Positions 21,906 to 33,639 of a DNA stretch of 64,000 nucleotides are shown here, piece by piece. Source of the DNA: Gari tellinella (lineage: Eukaryota; Mollusca; Bivalvia; Cardiida; Psammobiidae); contig OV277862.1 in the NCBI GenBank assembly GCA_922989275.2, forward strand, positions 47,765,786 through 47,829,785, written 5' to 3'. The notes beneath the pieces are model-generated. The model did no database searches and had not been told where the DNA came from. It saw only the letters and a list, made by a program, of their open reading frames with translations. The number at the start of each line of letters is the position of its first letter. Within the stretch, counting starts at the first letter, position 1. Both the position numbers and the translations under genes were made by a program.

Positions 21906-22586
21906 TTTATGCGGCCACATCCAAGCAGAGATTTACACTAAAAAAGCAGTTGATATTAAACAAAATGCAAGTGGTTTGTTTTAACTTGTTTTAACTTGTA
22001 TTTATTGTTATTATTCTTTTCGCTTACCCAGCACACTTTTTGCTTCTTTCCATATGTACATGTCTCTTCATTAAAACTGTTTAAGGCTTCCTTGACTTCT
22101 CTTTTAAAGGGGCTAATTCGTTTTGTTTATATCACCCTCTATCCCCATTCAGTTGTCGTAAGATCAGTAATATTGTAATACAAATATAGGACTTTATATA
22201 TTTCCTTTTCTACACATCGACTTAGACAAGAACCGTATATATCATTTCAGACAGCCCCATCTGTGATTTATTCTCTTGATACTAAATTGACGAGGCTGAA
22301 CAGTTCCAACATACACACCATACCTAAGTGTTAGAATGTGTTATTGCCTTTTATCACGTTATGTGGGTTTCCTTTGCGAACTGTGCCTTCAGTGGCAAAT
22401 ATCAAATCGTATGTTAACGATACATCATCAGAGTGTCAAATGTTACTGAGATTGATGGCCACGTTTCTCGACTACTTATCGAAATTCAAGCATATCATCA
22501 CTATTTCCATGATAACATATGTCGTAGACGTTCAGTAAAACCTATATTTTACGACTGTTTAAACGAAGACAAACTGTTTACATAAC
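21906..22586. other. No gene seen
   Basis: AT-rich. Open frames at 21996-22178 and 22338-22538 are not recognised and have no supporting features. Confidence 0.4.
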
Positions 22587-22656
22587 TTAAAGATCAGTGA
22601 CAGTAAAACAGAAAACTCCTCAAGGAGCTTTCTGTTTTACTATCACATTGCTTTAA
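22587..22656. repeat. Core-A2 hairpin (AAGGAGCTTTC type)
   Basis: AGTGACAGTAAAACAGAAAAC pairs with TTTCTGTTTTACTATCACAT around CTCCTCAAGGAG. The flanks CTTAAAG and GCTTTAATCGTTTACCTGTCAT place it in the core-A family, but the inner stem sequence differs. Related stems are at 25866-25938 and 62048-62098. Element ends were not resolved. Confidence 0.65.
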
Positions 22657-23419
22657 TCGTTTACCTGTCATACCACCTAAATATCAACTCAATTTGGTGG
22701 TCATAATTTCAAGAGGTTTAACTGTATGGAGATTATGATTAAAAACCGTTATCTTCCTTTGAAAAATAGCGGCACGTTTACTTTTCGTTTACAATGAGTG
22801 TACCCTGAAATAGCACAATTTCGCCGGTGCGTCTAAAGACCTAACATCTCCCCCAAACCTCTCCAACCTTCCCAAACCACATTAACAGCAAGTTTTCAAT
22901 ACTTTAGTTTAAACATATTTTATTTCAAACAGTACATATTTTATAATCATACATAAATATACTTTAGGATTAGAACGAAAGCAATGTTTGCTTATTAAGT
23001 TCTTCTCCTAGTTTGTGGCTGAAAACAATCACGATTAACAAATAAACATTTGGATTAAAGGAATATGTTTGGTGAACGTAACAATATGTCAGTATACAGT
23101 TAACCTTGCGCCAAGCGACAATACAATAGAGGGTTTATGTGCAACATTATATACAATAAGTACCTATTATGCATGACACGCAAAAAGTAGAAAGATTCTA
23201 CAGTGGATATTTATACAATGGATTGTACCACACAGACCTATGGCATAATTATGCTACTACATATACACTTATACACTAAGGAGTCGCTTGATTCAAGATC
23301 AACTGTACAATGTAAGATTAAAGTTTGAATTTTTTGGCATGATATTGGCGATGCATATAGCATCAAAGATACTTTAGCCGATGGAAGCTTAAAGCCGGCT
23401 GATAGTAACACATAGTGCT
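22657..23419. other. No gene seen
   Basis: Contains a C/T-rich patch (about 22845-22885). No coding or repeat assignment. Confidence 0.4.
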
Positions 23420-24366
23420 TTAAGGGTGTATCAATGTCATGACTTTGGGAACTTTTCAAAGTATATGAAAACACTCTATGATGGTTTTGTATTAAAGAGC
23501 TATTTAAGATGAATGAAAAAATAGAAAAAGTGTACATTTTGGTGAACAACAGTTGGCTCTACGGCCATGTAAAATTTACCCCACCCACTTCCTCTTATTT
23601 TGTCCTTTTCAAACAGCCCGCTTCAATAAAACCCGTTTTAAATGAAAACAAATATGATAATTTGGTTTTGTTTTATTTATTTCCTATCTATGGTAGTATT
23701 TCTTCATACAAAAACTAATTTAAGAAAAAAAAGGCACCAAATGTGAAATTTATAAAGCTCTAAATATCATCGGTATGGTACTTTTTTGTAAATTTTGTAA
23801 GGGGCGATAACTCTTTTTACTTTAATAACTCAAAATTTTCAACACTGACCTTTCAATTTCTTTTCATATTTTGAACTGCCTTAGTATGGGCTTTCATCTT
23901 GTAGAATATAAGAAGAAGTTAAATACTAGAACTATTTCATTTCAAACTTTTTTACTTTTTTTCATAAACTAAAAAATCTAATAAAATCATGCCCTATATA
24001 AAGCATATTTTTGATATTCAAGGATCCATATTGTTCAAACCTGGTGCCTGCTTTGTTTAAATTTGGTTTATATATGTGAACATACCACCATAGACATGAA
24101 ATAAATAAAGAAAACCCAAATTACCATGTTTGTTTTGTTTTGAAATAGATTTTACTGAAGCTTGTACTCTGAATGGGTAAAATTTAAAGAAAAAAATTCA
24201 AATTTGACAAACCTTTTCCAAATCGCTGTAGCTTAAAAAAAGGACACCACCATATATATTTTTTTTCATTTTTTCATTCATCATAAATAGCTCTTCCAAA
24301 AAAACAATGATAGAAAAAAAGTTTAATACTTTGAAAAAATCGCTCATGACATTGATACACCCTTAA
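23420..24366. mobile_element. 0.95-kb TTAA-flanked non-autonomous DNA element
   Basis: TTAA at 23420-23423 and 24363-24366. The terminal inverted repeat starts GGGTGTATCAATGTCATGA on both sides and continues imperfectly (AGAGCTATTTAAGATGAATG against AGAGCTATTTATGATGAATG) for about 100 bp. Further inside, AAATTTGG and ATGGTAGTATTTCTTC-like words also pair loosely with 24080-24110. No transposase frame is present; the open frames inside (23238-23549, 23509-23718) are unrecognised. A piggyBac-type target site is inferred from TTAA, although the GGG start is unlike the usual CCC. Confidence 0.78.
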
Positions 24367-24426
24367 GTGGATACCTGTCTTCAAAACCGCGAACTATTGG
24401 ATAATTGGCTAATATCTAGAAGAAAC

Positions 24427-24790
24427 TGTGTTGTGGAACAGGGTTTATATTTTATGTACACTGTTTGTCTTTATAGGTGAATATAGGAGATAAGTGTGAG
24501 GTTGGGCGCCCCTAAACCCAGGTTTAACCCCCCAGTGGTTGTTAATAATTAATTAATTTATAGTTGGTTATTGATTGCTACTGACCGTACCAAGGCGGGC
24601 TCCTATATTCACTTTGCTTTATGTTTGTCTTGCGTGTTGTTTTCTATTTAGTGTGTAGATGAAGGAATGGTATTGCGTGTGTGTGTGTGTGTGTGTGTTT
24701 GTTGTGGTATGACTGTGTGTGTGTGTTCTGCTTGAGAGGTCGGTGTATTGTCTGTGGTACGTTTCCTGCTTGAGTCTTTCGTATTTATTA
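24427..24790 (+). mobile_element. 3' tail of Penelope-like retroelement
   Basis: Sense copy of the tail: GGGTTTATATTTTATGTAC, GGTGAATATAGGAGATAAG, ACCGTACCAAGGCGGGC, GTCTTGCGTGTTGTTTTC, a GT run at 24676-24698, GAGTCTTTCGTATTTATTA. Strongly 5'-truncated; no coding part. It begins about 60 bp after the TTAA element at 23420-24366. Confidence 0.85.
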
Positions 24791-25373
24791 GTTATTTTAA
24801 GTTTTATACGAGTTGCTCCCCTTCAAATGAAAAGCATCGCAGATTTAATTTTATTTAACTTTTTTGTTCATTATTTAAGCCTTAATTCGCCATTTATAAG
24901 CTTTATGTGATTTTCGATTTGCATATAATGTTGACCCAATATTGAAAGAGGGTCATCTTGTTTTTACAACTACCCTTTATAGACAAAACTTTATGTTTAT
25001 CAGGTATAATTAAAATATAAAAGTTCATAAGGGCGAATGAGTAAAGAAAAAAAGGACAAAGAGTGACACAATCGAATTTCCTAACGACTTCGATCATTAT
25101 TAAGTGACATAGGTACAAGCATTCACACGTTTTAAGAGTGGTATTCCAAATCTTTGCAACGTACACACAAGAACGAATAATGGGTAGACATCAATGACCT
25201 TTCTACATTGCCGAGGTTCTGGGGCTTAATTGGTTTAGGGGATGTTTTGTTTATTTGGCAAGCAGGTCAGTTGATTTGATCACATGTGCTGTTTTGCATC
25301 GAATACGATAAGCCAAAACCATCTATCTGAAATTGTAATCCATCATTAACTTATCTCATCATTCATCGACTAT
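24791..25373. other. No gene seen
   Basis: AT-rich. A minus-strand frame (24903-25166) is cysteine- and leucine-rich but unrecognised. Confidence 0.4.
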
Positions 25374-25603
25374 TTAGCCCATTTGTGTCTACGACCCCAT
25401 ATATGGGACATATGCAAACAGTGTAGACTCTGATCAGACGCCGCATTATACGGCGTCTGCTCAGAGTCTACACCGTTTGCTGATAGGAATTTCAATATAA
25501 AACTAAAGGAAAATAAAATTGATTACCAGGCATCCCTTTGATAAATAAATGGACTTATCCAATATATAAACATGGAAGAATCCACTGGGCACAAATGGGT
25601 TAA
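25374..25603. mobile_element. TTAA-flanked hairpin element, core B
   Basis: Same family as 986-1199, opposite orientation. The left end is TTAGCCCATTTGTGTCTACG; the right end is TTAA at 25600-25603 with inverted TTAACCCATTTGTGCCCAGT. Palindrome 25415-25479 has arm CAAACAGTGTAGACTCTGAT and centre GACGCCGCATTATACGGCGTC. The copy at 986-1199 has lost this GC-rich centre but kept the arms. Confidence 0.83.
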
Positions 25604-25865
25604 TGTTGTAGTGGCGTAAACCCCAACTTATCCTTCACACAAAGAATTGTTGAACTAAATAAAATATAATTCTAGAAAAATCGTTTGAAATCATTTTTAC
25701 CGGGTTCAGATATACAGATTGTGTACGGACTAAAATAATGTCGAACCTCAAATCCTATTATCTCGAACTGATTAATTTTATTTATAATTAATACGTACAG
25801 AAAAATCTCTTTTACGAGCACTAAAAAGAAGGATAATTGCTTGCTTGCTGACAAGAAAGGTGACA

Positions 25866-25938
25866 GCTTAAAGAAATGTAAACGTCAAACAGTAAGCTCA
25901 TGAAGGAGCTTTCTTTTTTACGTTCACCTTGCTTTAAG
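25866..25938. repeat. Core-A2 hairpin
   Basis: CTTAAAGAAATGTAAACGTC pairs with ACGTTCACCTTGCTTTAAG, with inner stem AGCTCATGAAGGAGCT. It is followed by CAGTCATGTGTC, as in the core-A family. The outer ends could not be fixed. Confidence 0.6.
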
Positions 25939-27202
25939 CAGTCATGTGTCTTAAACACCGAATAGTAAACATAGTTAAGTGGTCATAATAGAGAGGATTT
26001 TCTGTAGTTCACAAGTATACTCCACTAAAAATGAAACGAGTGAATAAATGTTAAGTGAAGACTTACAAATAATGTTGACCTTTACCGAGCTTGACTTACC
26101 GTGTCTGAACTGCAGATCTAGTGTTTTGTCTGTCAACAAAGAAAAGAAACGCTACGTCCATATATGTATGACTTTCTAAGCTTTTTTCTCCATTATATTG
26201 TAAAATAGCAAGCAATGCAGATCCTAGTCAGATATTCGGATCCTCACTGTTTGTATAGAACAGATTATCCCTTACTGCTGTACAGTTGGTTAATGATAAA
26301 TATACTCGTCGCCAAGGTAAAATATGCCAACGTGTCTAAATGTGCTAGAACTCCGATCCTGTTTTTAATTACAGTAGGAATCTTATGTTGCAGTATTATA
26401 TGGTAATTTTACAAGTTGAATAATTGGCGAGTCAGGCAAATTACAGCCCGGCAAATTATATCCTTTGTGGTGATCAATCGCCCTTCCTTGAAAGTGTATG
26501 TCATACGTTCTCATTTACATAAGGGCTCGTCATAGCTTGTCTTGACACACTATATTTCTCTGTAATACCTGAATCGCGTCTTAAGGTGGTTCGCGGGTCA
26601 GCTTATACTGTGTCTGAATTCTTTGAAACCTTGATTAAATTGAAATATACCATATGGAGAGTGAAAAATCGTTAAAATAAAAAAAAGTTACAGTGCCGTT
26701 TTTTTCTGACAGGACCTTTTGTCGAGAAAAGCTCCTTTTTTAATAAACAGGAATATTTTATTTATTAAATGATATAACTCAATAATTTCTGTACATTCAA
26801 GTAAACTGTACAGAGACTATAAGATATTGTGCAAACAAAAACTATTTCATGACATATTTTGTGGAAATATCAATATTTTAAAAAAGTCAAATTCGGAAAA
26901 AGTCACTAAATCTCAAATTACAAAAAATCTAGTCGTTTAACATACACTTATTTTACTCTTATTAGATAGATATTACTTAGTTCTACTAGTCGCACAAGTT
27001 TTATGAAAATCTACAGTGGAATTTACATTTTATACATGATTTCCAGAAATTCTGACAAAATGTTAACACAAAACGAGTAACCTCCCTTGAGTTCAACTTT
27101 AAAATGCCGTCAGCTCTAAATAATACCAAAAGTCAAACCTGTTATAAGGGACCATTAAATACGGTAGCCTGTAGATCTTTGAAGACAGGTGACTGCTTCA
27201 TA

Positions 27203-27276
27203 CAGAACAAAAGTAATGCATAAAATCTCCTTTAGGATCTATCTTTTAGCATTACTTTTGTCCTGTGTTAAGCTGC
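27203..27276. repeat. Core-A-like hairpin inside the 1-kb element
   Basis: GACTGCTTCATACAGAACAA and GTAATGCATAAAATC pair with TTGTCCTGTGTTAAGC and the AGCATTACTTT side around TCCTTTAGGA. The flanks AAGACAGGTGACTGCTT and AAGCTGCCATCTGTC are the flanks of the core-A hairpin elsewhere (for example at 10760 and 49265), so this is a divergent core-A hairpin. Confidence 0.65.
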
Positions 27277-27446
27277 CATCTGTCATGTAGGCTATAAATC
27301 TTCACAAAGTTTAGTTGTCACTTGACTATACTTGCATCTGATACTATTCATTATTATGTGACTAAACATAGCCTGTCCTTTGATCACTGCGTTATGGATT
27401 AACTAGTCAATAAAATCGGACAATTTATTTAAAAAAAAGAAGTTTT

Positions 27447-27515
27447 GAAGCGAGTGGGAATCGAACCTAGAACCTTTGCATTGCTAGTCAACCACCGTAA
27501 CCAACTGCGCTAACA
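27447..27515 (-). other. tRNA-derived (SINE-like) segment
   Basis: On the minus strand, TTAGCGCAGTTGG (27501-27513) fits the RNA polymerase III A box and GGTTCGATTCC (27457-27467) fits the B box, separated by a normal tRNA distance. A loop reading CTAGCAA would place AGC (Ala) as anticodon, but the anticodon stem and acceptor ends do not pair, so it is not a working tRNA. The second copy of the host element retains only a broken version (around 35190-35225). A SINE head captured by the element is the simplest reading. Confidence 0.7.
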
Positions 27516-27749
27516 GAGAAGACACTGAATATCATCCAACTTTTCTTTATCTAAATGTTCTACTATAAGCACGTGCCGAAAATATCAGGTGAACGTCATC
27601 AGCATTTCCGGAACTCGAGATGCGGGCCGCCCGCTGTCGAACCACCTTAAAATGGGAACAACTACAATTTTAAGGTCTTCAAAATTGTGCTGGACTTCCG
27701 CGCCGACATAACTTTTTAACCCTTTTTAGATCAAATTAACTATGAGGTT

Positions 27750-27975
27750 TTTACCCCTCTACCGCCATATTGTCGCCTGCTTCAATATTGTTGTCTGCTT
27801 CAATATTGTTGTCTGTAATATCGTTTCAAAGTTAGAATTAAGTATTACTTACGTAATTTCAAAACCAGTAGCAACAGTTTTGATCCTGATCATATGCCGC
27901 GTTACGCGGTGTCTGATCAGGTTTAAAACTGTTTGCAAATGCGTTTTATGGCGTCATTTAGAGTGAAAGGGTTTA
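27750..27975. mobile_element. Core-B hairpin element
   Basis: Starts near TTACCCCTCTACCGCC and ends with GTGAAAGGGTTTAA at about 27975. Palindrome 27871-27936 reads GCAACAGTTTTGATCCTGAT, then centre ATGCCGCGTTACGCGGTGT, then CTGATCAGGTTTAAAACTGT. CTGCTTCAATATTGTTGT is repeated twice in tandem near 27778-27815. Same family as 29561-29767 and 63103-63346. Confidence 0.75.
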
Positions 27976-28599
27976 ATATTGAGAGGCGTCCGTCAGGTTT
28001 AAAGCAATGTAACACACTGTTTATATATATTAACATACATGTAGTCTACTGCTTTTGTAAACCGTGTCAAAACTATTCAACGACCCTTTTTGTAAGGAAT
28101 TAAAATATGTCTGCTTAATTCAGGTTTAAGTTAATGGTGAAAAGCTTTGTAGAAGCATTTGGTTAGAATGTAACCCTGTGTATTTACCCGTATTTGTTTT
28201 GACTTTAAAAGAGACGAAGTATTGTTTACACATATGTCCCATATTTTTTTCTATCAATGATGGTTTGGTTTTTTTTCAGGATAATATTAACAGTGACCTT
28301 ACCTATGATGATATAACATTTATACTGATGTTTTTTATTCAGACTATAAGGTAATTATAGGCCACAGCCCAGACGATTTACAGCAAATACTTGATCCATT
28401 ATAGGAAACCTTGATGAATTGGGCTTGCATGTTAATATCTAGATAAAACACGCAATGGATGTGCTCGGGAAAAAAGGGTCAGGTATTTGCAAATGGACAA
28501 CAGTCATATGAAGATAGATATTTGGAAGTAGTTGATAACCTAATAAACTTAGGGACAGTTTTGAATTATAATTGAAGTTTCACTTATAACCTATTTGTG

Positions 28600-28770
28600 A
28601 CAAGCGTCCTATAAAAAGGACATAAGAAAACAGTATAGACTCTCATTAGACGCATCATTATTCTGCGTCTGATCAGGGATTGCACAGTTTGCTGATACAA
28701 ATCTTATTGTAAAACGAAACAAAATGAATACAATATGACAGTGTATGGAGAATTATGCCGTTTTACACCG
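28600..28770. mobile_element. Degenerate core-B element
   Basis: Contains AAAACAGTATAGACTCTCAT and TGCGTCTGATCAGGGATTGC with the CACAGTTTGCTGATA flank of the 986/25374 family. Palindrome about 28632-28701 with many mismatches; both element ends lost. Confidence 0.55.
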
Positions 28771-29560
28771 CATTTTTAAGTAGTGGCAACTGATCAATTA
28801 CTACAATAATATAAGTGCAAAATGCGTGTGTGCTATATCATGTTAGGGACCTACGCTTTGCCGACACGATAGGTAACGCACGATAAGATCCCATAAGTAG
28901 ATACGTTACAACATGAGCATAAATGACCCTATCTTTAGGACGCTAGAACATAGCACTTATCAGCTATTACCAGTGAAAGGGTTCACTGTCGTACATAAAG
29001 TTTTATAAAAAACAACATTTCTTAATTGCCTTACTTTAAAACTCGACATGTGTTTCCGAACTCTAAAACTTTTGTCTCGGTCTGTATATCGATATTTTGA
29101 TTTAAAAAAAAAAAAATCTACTTCAATGATTTCATTTAAAGCCTCGCACAATATAAAAGTTGAGTATTTTTTAATTTCTTCGTTTATTTTCTTTATTAAT
29201 ATTATTTATTTTCTTTATTATATAATTCCTATTTTATAACATAAAATAATTTCAAACTGTGGTGTGTGTATAATTGTCTGATATTTCTTGACAGAAAGTT
29301 TCATAAACTTTATCAAAAGAATAACGCCGCAATACTAATTATAGTATCAAATAATCAGTATCAGTTTAGTGATTGATATCAGCATGGGTATTAAGAACTA
29401 AGCCAGCAATAAACGCATTAGTTGGTTGAATCGAAATTTCCAATGTTTGAAAAAATGCAAAAGAACTTGATTTTTAAGGTTTTTATATTAGTACAAAGAA
29501 CGTCTGGTTGATAAACTTTAATGTTATCAATACCTCTTTCGTGATCAAATGTGTCGAGAG
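28771..29560. other. No gene seen
   Basis: AT-rich with homopolymer A near 29103-29116. Open frames on both strands at 28960-29239 overlap each other and are not recognised. Confidence 0.4.
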
Positions 29561-29767
29561 TTTAGTACCCCTACCCGCCATAGTGTCGTTTGCTTCAATA
29601 TTGCTATCTGCAATATCGTGTCAAAGTTAGATTTAATGATTGACATGACTTCGAAACGAGTGTCAACCTTTTTGGTCTAGATCAGACGCCGCGTCATGCG
29701 GTGTCTGATCAGCACCCAAAATGTTTTCAAACGCGCTTTATGACATCATTGGAAGTGAAAGGGTTAA
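29561..29767. mobile_element. Core-B hairpin element
   Basis: Left end TTTAGTACCCCTACCCGCC, right end GTGAAAGGGTTAA with TTAA at 29764-29767. The internal palindrome at about 29667-29730 carries GATCAGACGCCGCGTCATGC and GTGTCTGATCAGCACCCAAA. The shared CTTCAATATTGCTATCTGCA segment ties it to 27750-27975. Confidence 0.75.
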
Positions 29768-29860
29768 GTAACTTAATCATTGTTTATGTATAAACATTTT
29801 CTAGCAATATTTGAATACGATGCATATTTGGACAAACTATGTAAGACGTTGAGAACATAA

Positions 29861-30544
29861 TACTCTGGGGGCCAATGGGGTCTACCGTGCAGCCCCTAGA
29901 CTTTTTTTTCATGGGTACCAAAATGTTCAGTAGGGTCTACTGAATCAGACTCGCGAATGTACTAAAAATTAAACTCTTTAAGGCTATGTGTATTTTAACC
30001 GTTTCCATAATATGGCTGTGATTTGGACGATTTTGCTCATTATAACGCAAAATTGGGGGGTTGAAATGGAAATTTTTTAATGTTTTTGTCATTAAGTTAA
30101 ATATTTTGTTTTGTGAGGATTTTGTCATCTATTTAAACTACATTTAAAGTTGTTTTCTGATACTTGTAGGATAAAAAGGTTAAAAGTTAACGTTAATTTT
30201 TCATTTTTCCACCTTTTTAATGTTAGCATTAATATCCATGAATATTCAAATGAGATATTTAAAAAACAATAGTTCGATATAAAAGCCCAATGTCGTTGTC
30301 TGAATTTGGTACCAGTTTTATATATTTAGGACAAAAACTGACCGTGATATGGATGATTTTTCAGGTATTTGTCATCATAACAAAAAAGGAGGTTGCCATG
30401 GAAACGGTTAAAATACACATAGCCTAAAAGAGTTTATTTTTGAGTACATTTGATATTCTGATTCAGCAGACCCTACTGAACATTTCTGTTTTCATGAAAA
30501 AAGTCTAGGGGGGTACACGGTAAACCCCATTGTCCCCAAGAGTA
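29861..30544. mobile_element. 0.68-kb TA-flanked inverted-repeat element
   Basis: TA at 29861-29862, then CTCTGGGGGCCAATGGGG; the inverted right end is CTCTTGGGGACAATGGGG before TA at 30543-30544. The terminal repeats run about 130 bp and include GTTCAGTAGGGTCT, GCTGAATCAGA-like and GGCTATGTGTATTTTAACCG. Inside, two direct blocks (about 29998-30075 and 30325-30400) share CCGTGATATGGATGATTTT-like sequence. No transposase; a Tc1/mariner-type TA duplication is inferred. Confidence 0.8.
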
Positions 30545-31961
30545 TAAGTATTACGATTAACATAAGCATCACATATCTTCAGATCGAAACGTGTCGTTAT
30601 TCTCAATCTATAATCAATCCAGAACTGAACTTAAAAGTTTTGATCACGACTGAGAAGACAAATATTAGTTTGTACTTGTTTTTCTGGTCTATGATGATTT
30701 ACTTCATACGTTTATCAAGTCATTATCTTACAACATATTTTTTCATTTCATTAATGCATATTGAAAGTACTAAAAAGTATACAATTTAGTAACGATTTTA
30801 TCTGAAGCATTTATACGACGATTGTCAATGTCAAATACTATTTAAAGGAACTCGGTATGTGATTCTTAAAAGGTTGGAAGTGATTTGACCGTTTATAATT
30901 CAGCCTTTGTTTTCGAGTTCCATTTGAACTGTTCATACGCTTATAATCAAAGTGATTGAGAGTACTGATTATGGTTTTAAACCGTTATATAGAGGTATGG
31001 AATGAGAGATAAAAACGGAAACAAAAAGTGAACATCTGAAAATGTTGTTTCTTTTCAAATGACTTTGATAGTAGGTTCTGTAACTGTTTATAAATAACTG
31101 TAACTAGCCTAAACACCCAGATTTGACCTAAACCTATTTCCGTAAATGGTTTTATACACTTGAATATTATATTAGAGACATGTGTGGACATTATCTATAC
31201 ATATGGTCTTTTAATTCCATTTACATATCAAAGAAGCAAGTTTCAATAGCCGCGTAATCGACAACCCTCGGTGCCGCCACATTTCAAAGAAGCATACCAC
31301 TTTCCCGGTCCGGATACTATTCATACAGAAGAGAAATAAAGTAATTGTTTGTAGACCATGTTTACTTCAGATTTTCGTATATATTTGTTAGAAATTAAAC
31401 AATTCTGAATCGTTCTCATGTTTAGTATAATACATGTCTAAAATAACTGATTTTTAAATTATTTATGGTAAGTGTCTTTGTGAAAATATCTGATACTGAA
31501 TGTTTTTTTTGAGCTGATAAGGACTGAGTCAAAGTCTTCGAACTCGACTCTGACTACAGATTTTCCAAATAGTTTAACCATAAAAAAGTGAAACATGCAA
31601 ATACGTTTATGGCATATGGCTATTATTATATCATAATTATGTTGATGTAATAAGAAACACAATGCTGTTGTTTCATTACTAAATAAAAACATCTTGAAAC
31701 TTGAATCATGTTTTTAGTCGAATTACTTTTACGTATGTAAGGACGCGAATGTTTCTTTATTTATATTCCATGTGCATTGATTACTATATGTTATTTATAA
31801 ACAAACTACTGGCTCACGGTGACATTGTTTGGTACAACAAAACGTCTGAAACTGAATTCTAGTGAACAGAGCAATACGTTTGATTATGGCAGCATAAAGA
31901 CTGGTGATATTTACATATCTATGCTGCTTTACCAGTATCCTGCTGTTAAGTCGTCTTCTAC
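30545..31961. other. No gene seen
   Basis: AT-rich. Minus-strand frames at 30985-31191 and 31459-31692 are not recognised and have no family words. Confidence 0.4.
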
Positions 31962-32200
31962 CGGCGGTAGTGGCCCAATGGTTAACACCTTGGACTACGG
32001 TACCAGGGGTCGTGAGTTCGATCACGCGCCGGACCAGCGGTCTGACCAGGGGATTTTTCTGAATCCCCGATGATGTACAGGAATGTTCTTGAGCAAGACA
32101 TGTACCGCAAATTGCTCCTCTCCACCCAGGGGTTAAATGGGTACCTGTGAAGGGTCTGAGTCGGTACTGCGGCTGCATTTGACTGCGCCATATGTTAGCA
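31962..32200 (+). mobile_element. tRNA-derived SINE
   Basis: The head GGCGGTAGTGGCCCAATGG, then TTAACACC, gives an A-box-like start, and GAGTTCGATCAC at 32014-32025 is B-box-like, about 35 bases downstream. The body TTGAGCAAGACATGTACC, then AATTGCTCCTCTCCACCCAG and AAATGGGTACCTG, is a central segment that I recall from mollusc and other metazoan tRNA-SINEs. The minus-strand open frame of 139 codons across it (31795-32214) is a repeat artefact. The 3' end is not sharp; no poly-A was seen. Confidence 0.8.
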
Positions 32201-32642
32201 GTGCTCATAGGCAAGATGGCTCGATGATCAGGGGAGTATATGTACAGTCGGCTGAGCGGTCATTCGGACTGATAGTAGATTTTAACTTGGTTTATTACTT
32301 TTACTTTTTTCTATGAAAGGATAAATATATCAGAAACATAACAACAGGTATCAAACAATTCGACGTGGCATCTGATCAGGATCCAAACTCTATGCAAATA
32401 CAAGTCAAATCGCGGCAGAATAATGGATAAGTACACAACGGCCATTGAATGATAAAATTCGCCTTGAGTGCCAGTGAATCAGTTAACTACTTTAACATGA
32501 AGGGGAATTTTTTTTTTTTATCCAAACATGTTCTGTTTTACAATGTACATGTATAACGTAATTTCTTAACGGTGCACGTATACAATGCATTTACTTTACC
32601 AAACGTGGAATCAACTGGACTGTATATTTTGCAACAAGTTAA

Positions 32643-32850
32643 CTATGATTGTCTAAAAACAGTATGTCTGTCAGGCTCTCTGTATGTCTGCTTGACTATC
32701 TCTGTATCTCTATCTAGATGTAGGTCTGTCTGTATATATGTATGATTATGTATGTCTATATGTATTTTCGTTTGTGTGTCTTTCTCTTTGTGTATATATG
32801 TGTGTCTCTCTGTGTATCTGTCTCTTTCGTGATACATTTGTCGCTCTTTT
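32643..32850 (+). repeat. Degenerate TCTG/TATG simple repeat
   Basis: Imperfect tetranucleotide sequence such as TATGTCTG, TCTGTCTGTATATATG and TGTGTCTCTCTGTG over about 200 bp. It gives long meaningless open frames on both strands. Confidence 0.8.
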
Positions 32851-33639
32851 TATATATATCTTTATCTCTTCATCTATGTGTCTTTTTTACCGTCAATATC
32901 ATAATCTGAATGACTTGTGTCGCTTCTGCCAGCTCAAACAATTATACGTGTTTCCTTTAAAATATCTCATCGCTTAGCTAGAAACATTTGTAGATAAAAC
33001 ATGTTTGTAAACTCTGGTTTCCGTAAGTAAACTGTCTTCTTGAATCAGTATTTAGTGGAAGGGCGGTAGCTTACGCATCTGAATGAATTATGCATGAGAA
33101 CAAACTGGAACAGATGCCTTTATTTAGTTATTAACAGCATAAACACTGTTCAATGGATGCGAAAGCTATCATTGATAATAATTACCAAGTATGATAATAA
33201 TATTTAGGTGACTGAATAGCATAACTATCAGAAATCAGGTTTCTGATATCATTATTTATCTTTAGCAAGTTCAACTAGTGTCGTCTTCAAAAAATATCAT
33301 ATTATATATATATATCTACAACTTCTGCCTTTCACTGCCATTAGTCTCCCCACGCAGCTTGTGCCAAAATAATACGCTTTCTGTTTCATGATTTTACCCG
33401 CAACGTGCATAATAATGAGTCGTTGGTTTAAAGAAAGTATTACAGTATAAATAAGAGCCTCGGATGAGTTTCAGACTGAACATCTACTTTCGTTCAGTTT
33501 TTGAATAATTGTCGGTTACTATATCAGTAACATTTGCAAACCATCCTCTTGCTCATGTATAAATCAGGGCAAGGAACGTAAACAGTACAAACACACTGAC
33601 AACGAATATGTAATGTCTTCGCTGTCAAGACGCTCTATC
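32851..33639. other. No gene seen
   Basis: AT-rich with a TATATATATAT run near 33303. No coding homology. Confidence 0.4.

Larger units (their letters stand above)
26581..27650. mobile_element. 1.07-kb TTAA-flanked composite element
   Basis: TTAA at 26581-26584 and 27647-27650. The terminal inverted repeat GGTGGTTCG is exact; just inside lie GCGGGTC on the left and, inverted, ACAGCGGGCGGCC on the right. No transposase frame. Two foreign-looking modules lie inside: a core-A-like hairpin at 27203-27276 and a minus-strand tRNA-like segment at 27447-27515. A diverged second copy is at 34390-35370 with the same order of modules, so they were present before the copies split. Mobilisation by a piggyBac-type enzyme in trans is inferred. 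Confidence 0.8.

Noticed and set aside
27447..27515. Functional tRNA gene with AGC anticodon
   Set aside because: A and B boxes are good but acceptor and anticodon stems do not pair; the segment sits in a transposon and is broken in the second copy.
31795..32214. 139-codon minus-strand frame
   Set aside because: It runs across the tRNA-derived SINE and reads its complement; no protein family words.
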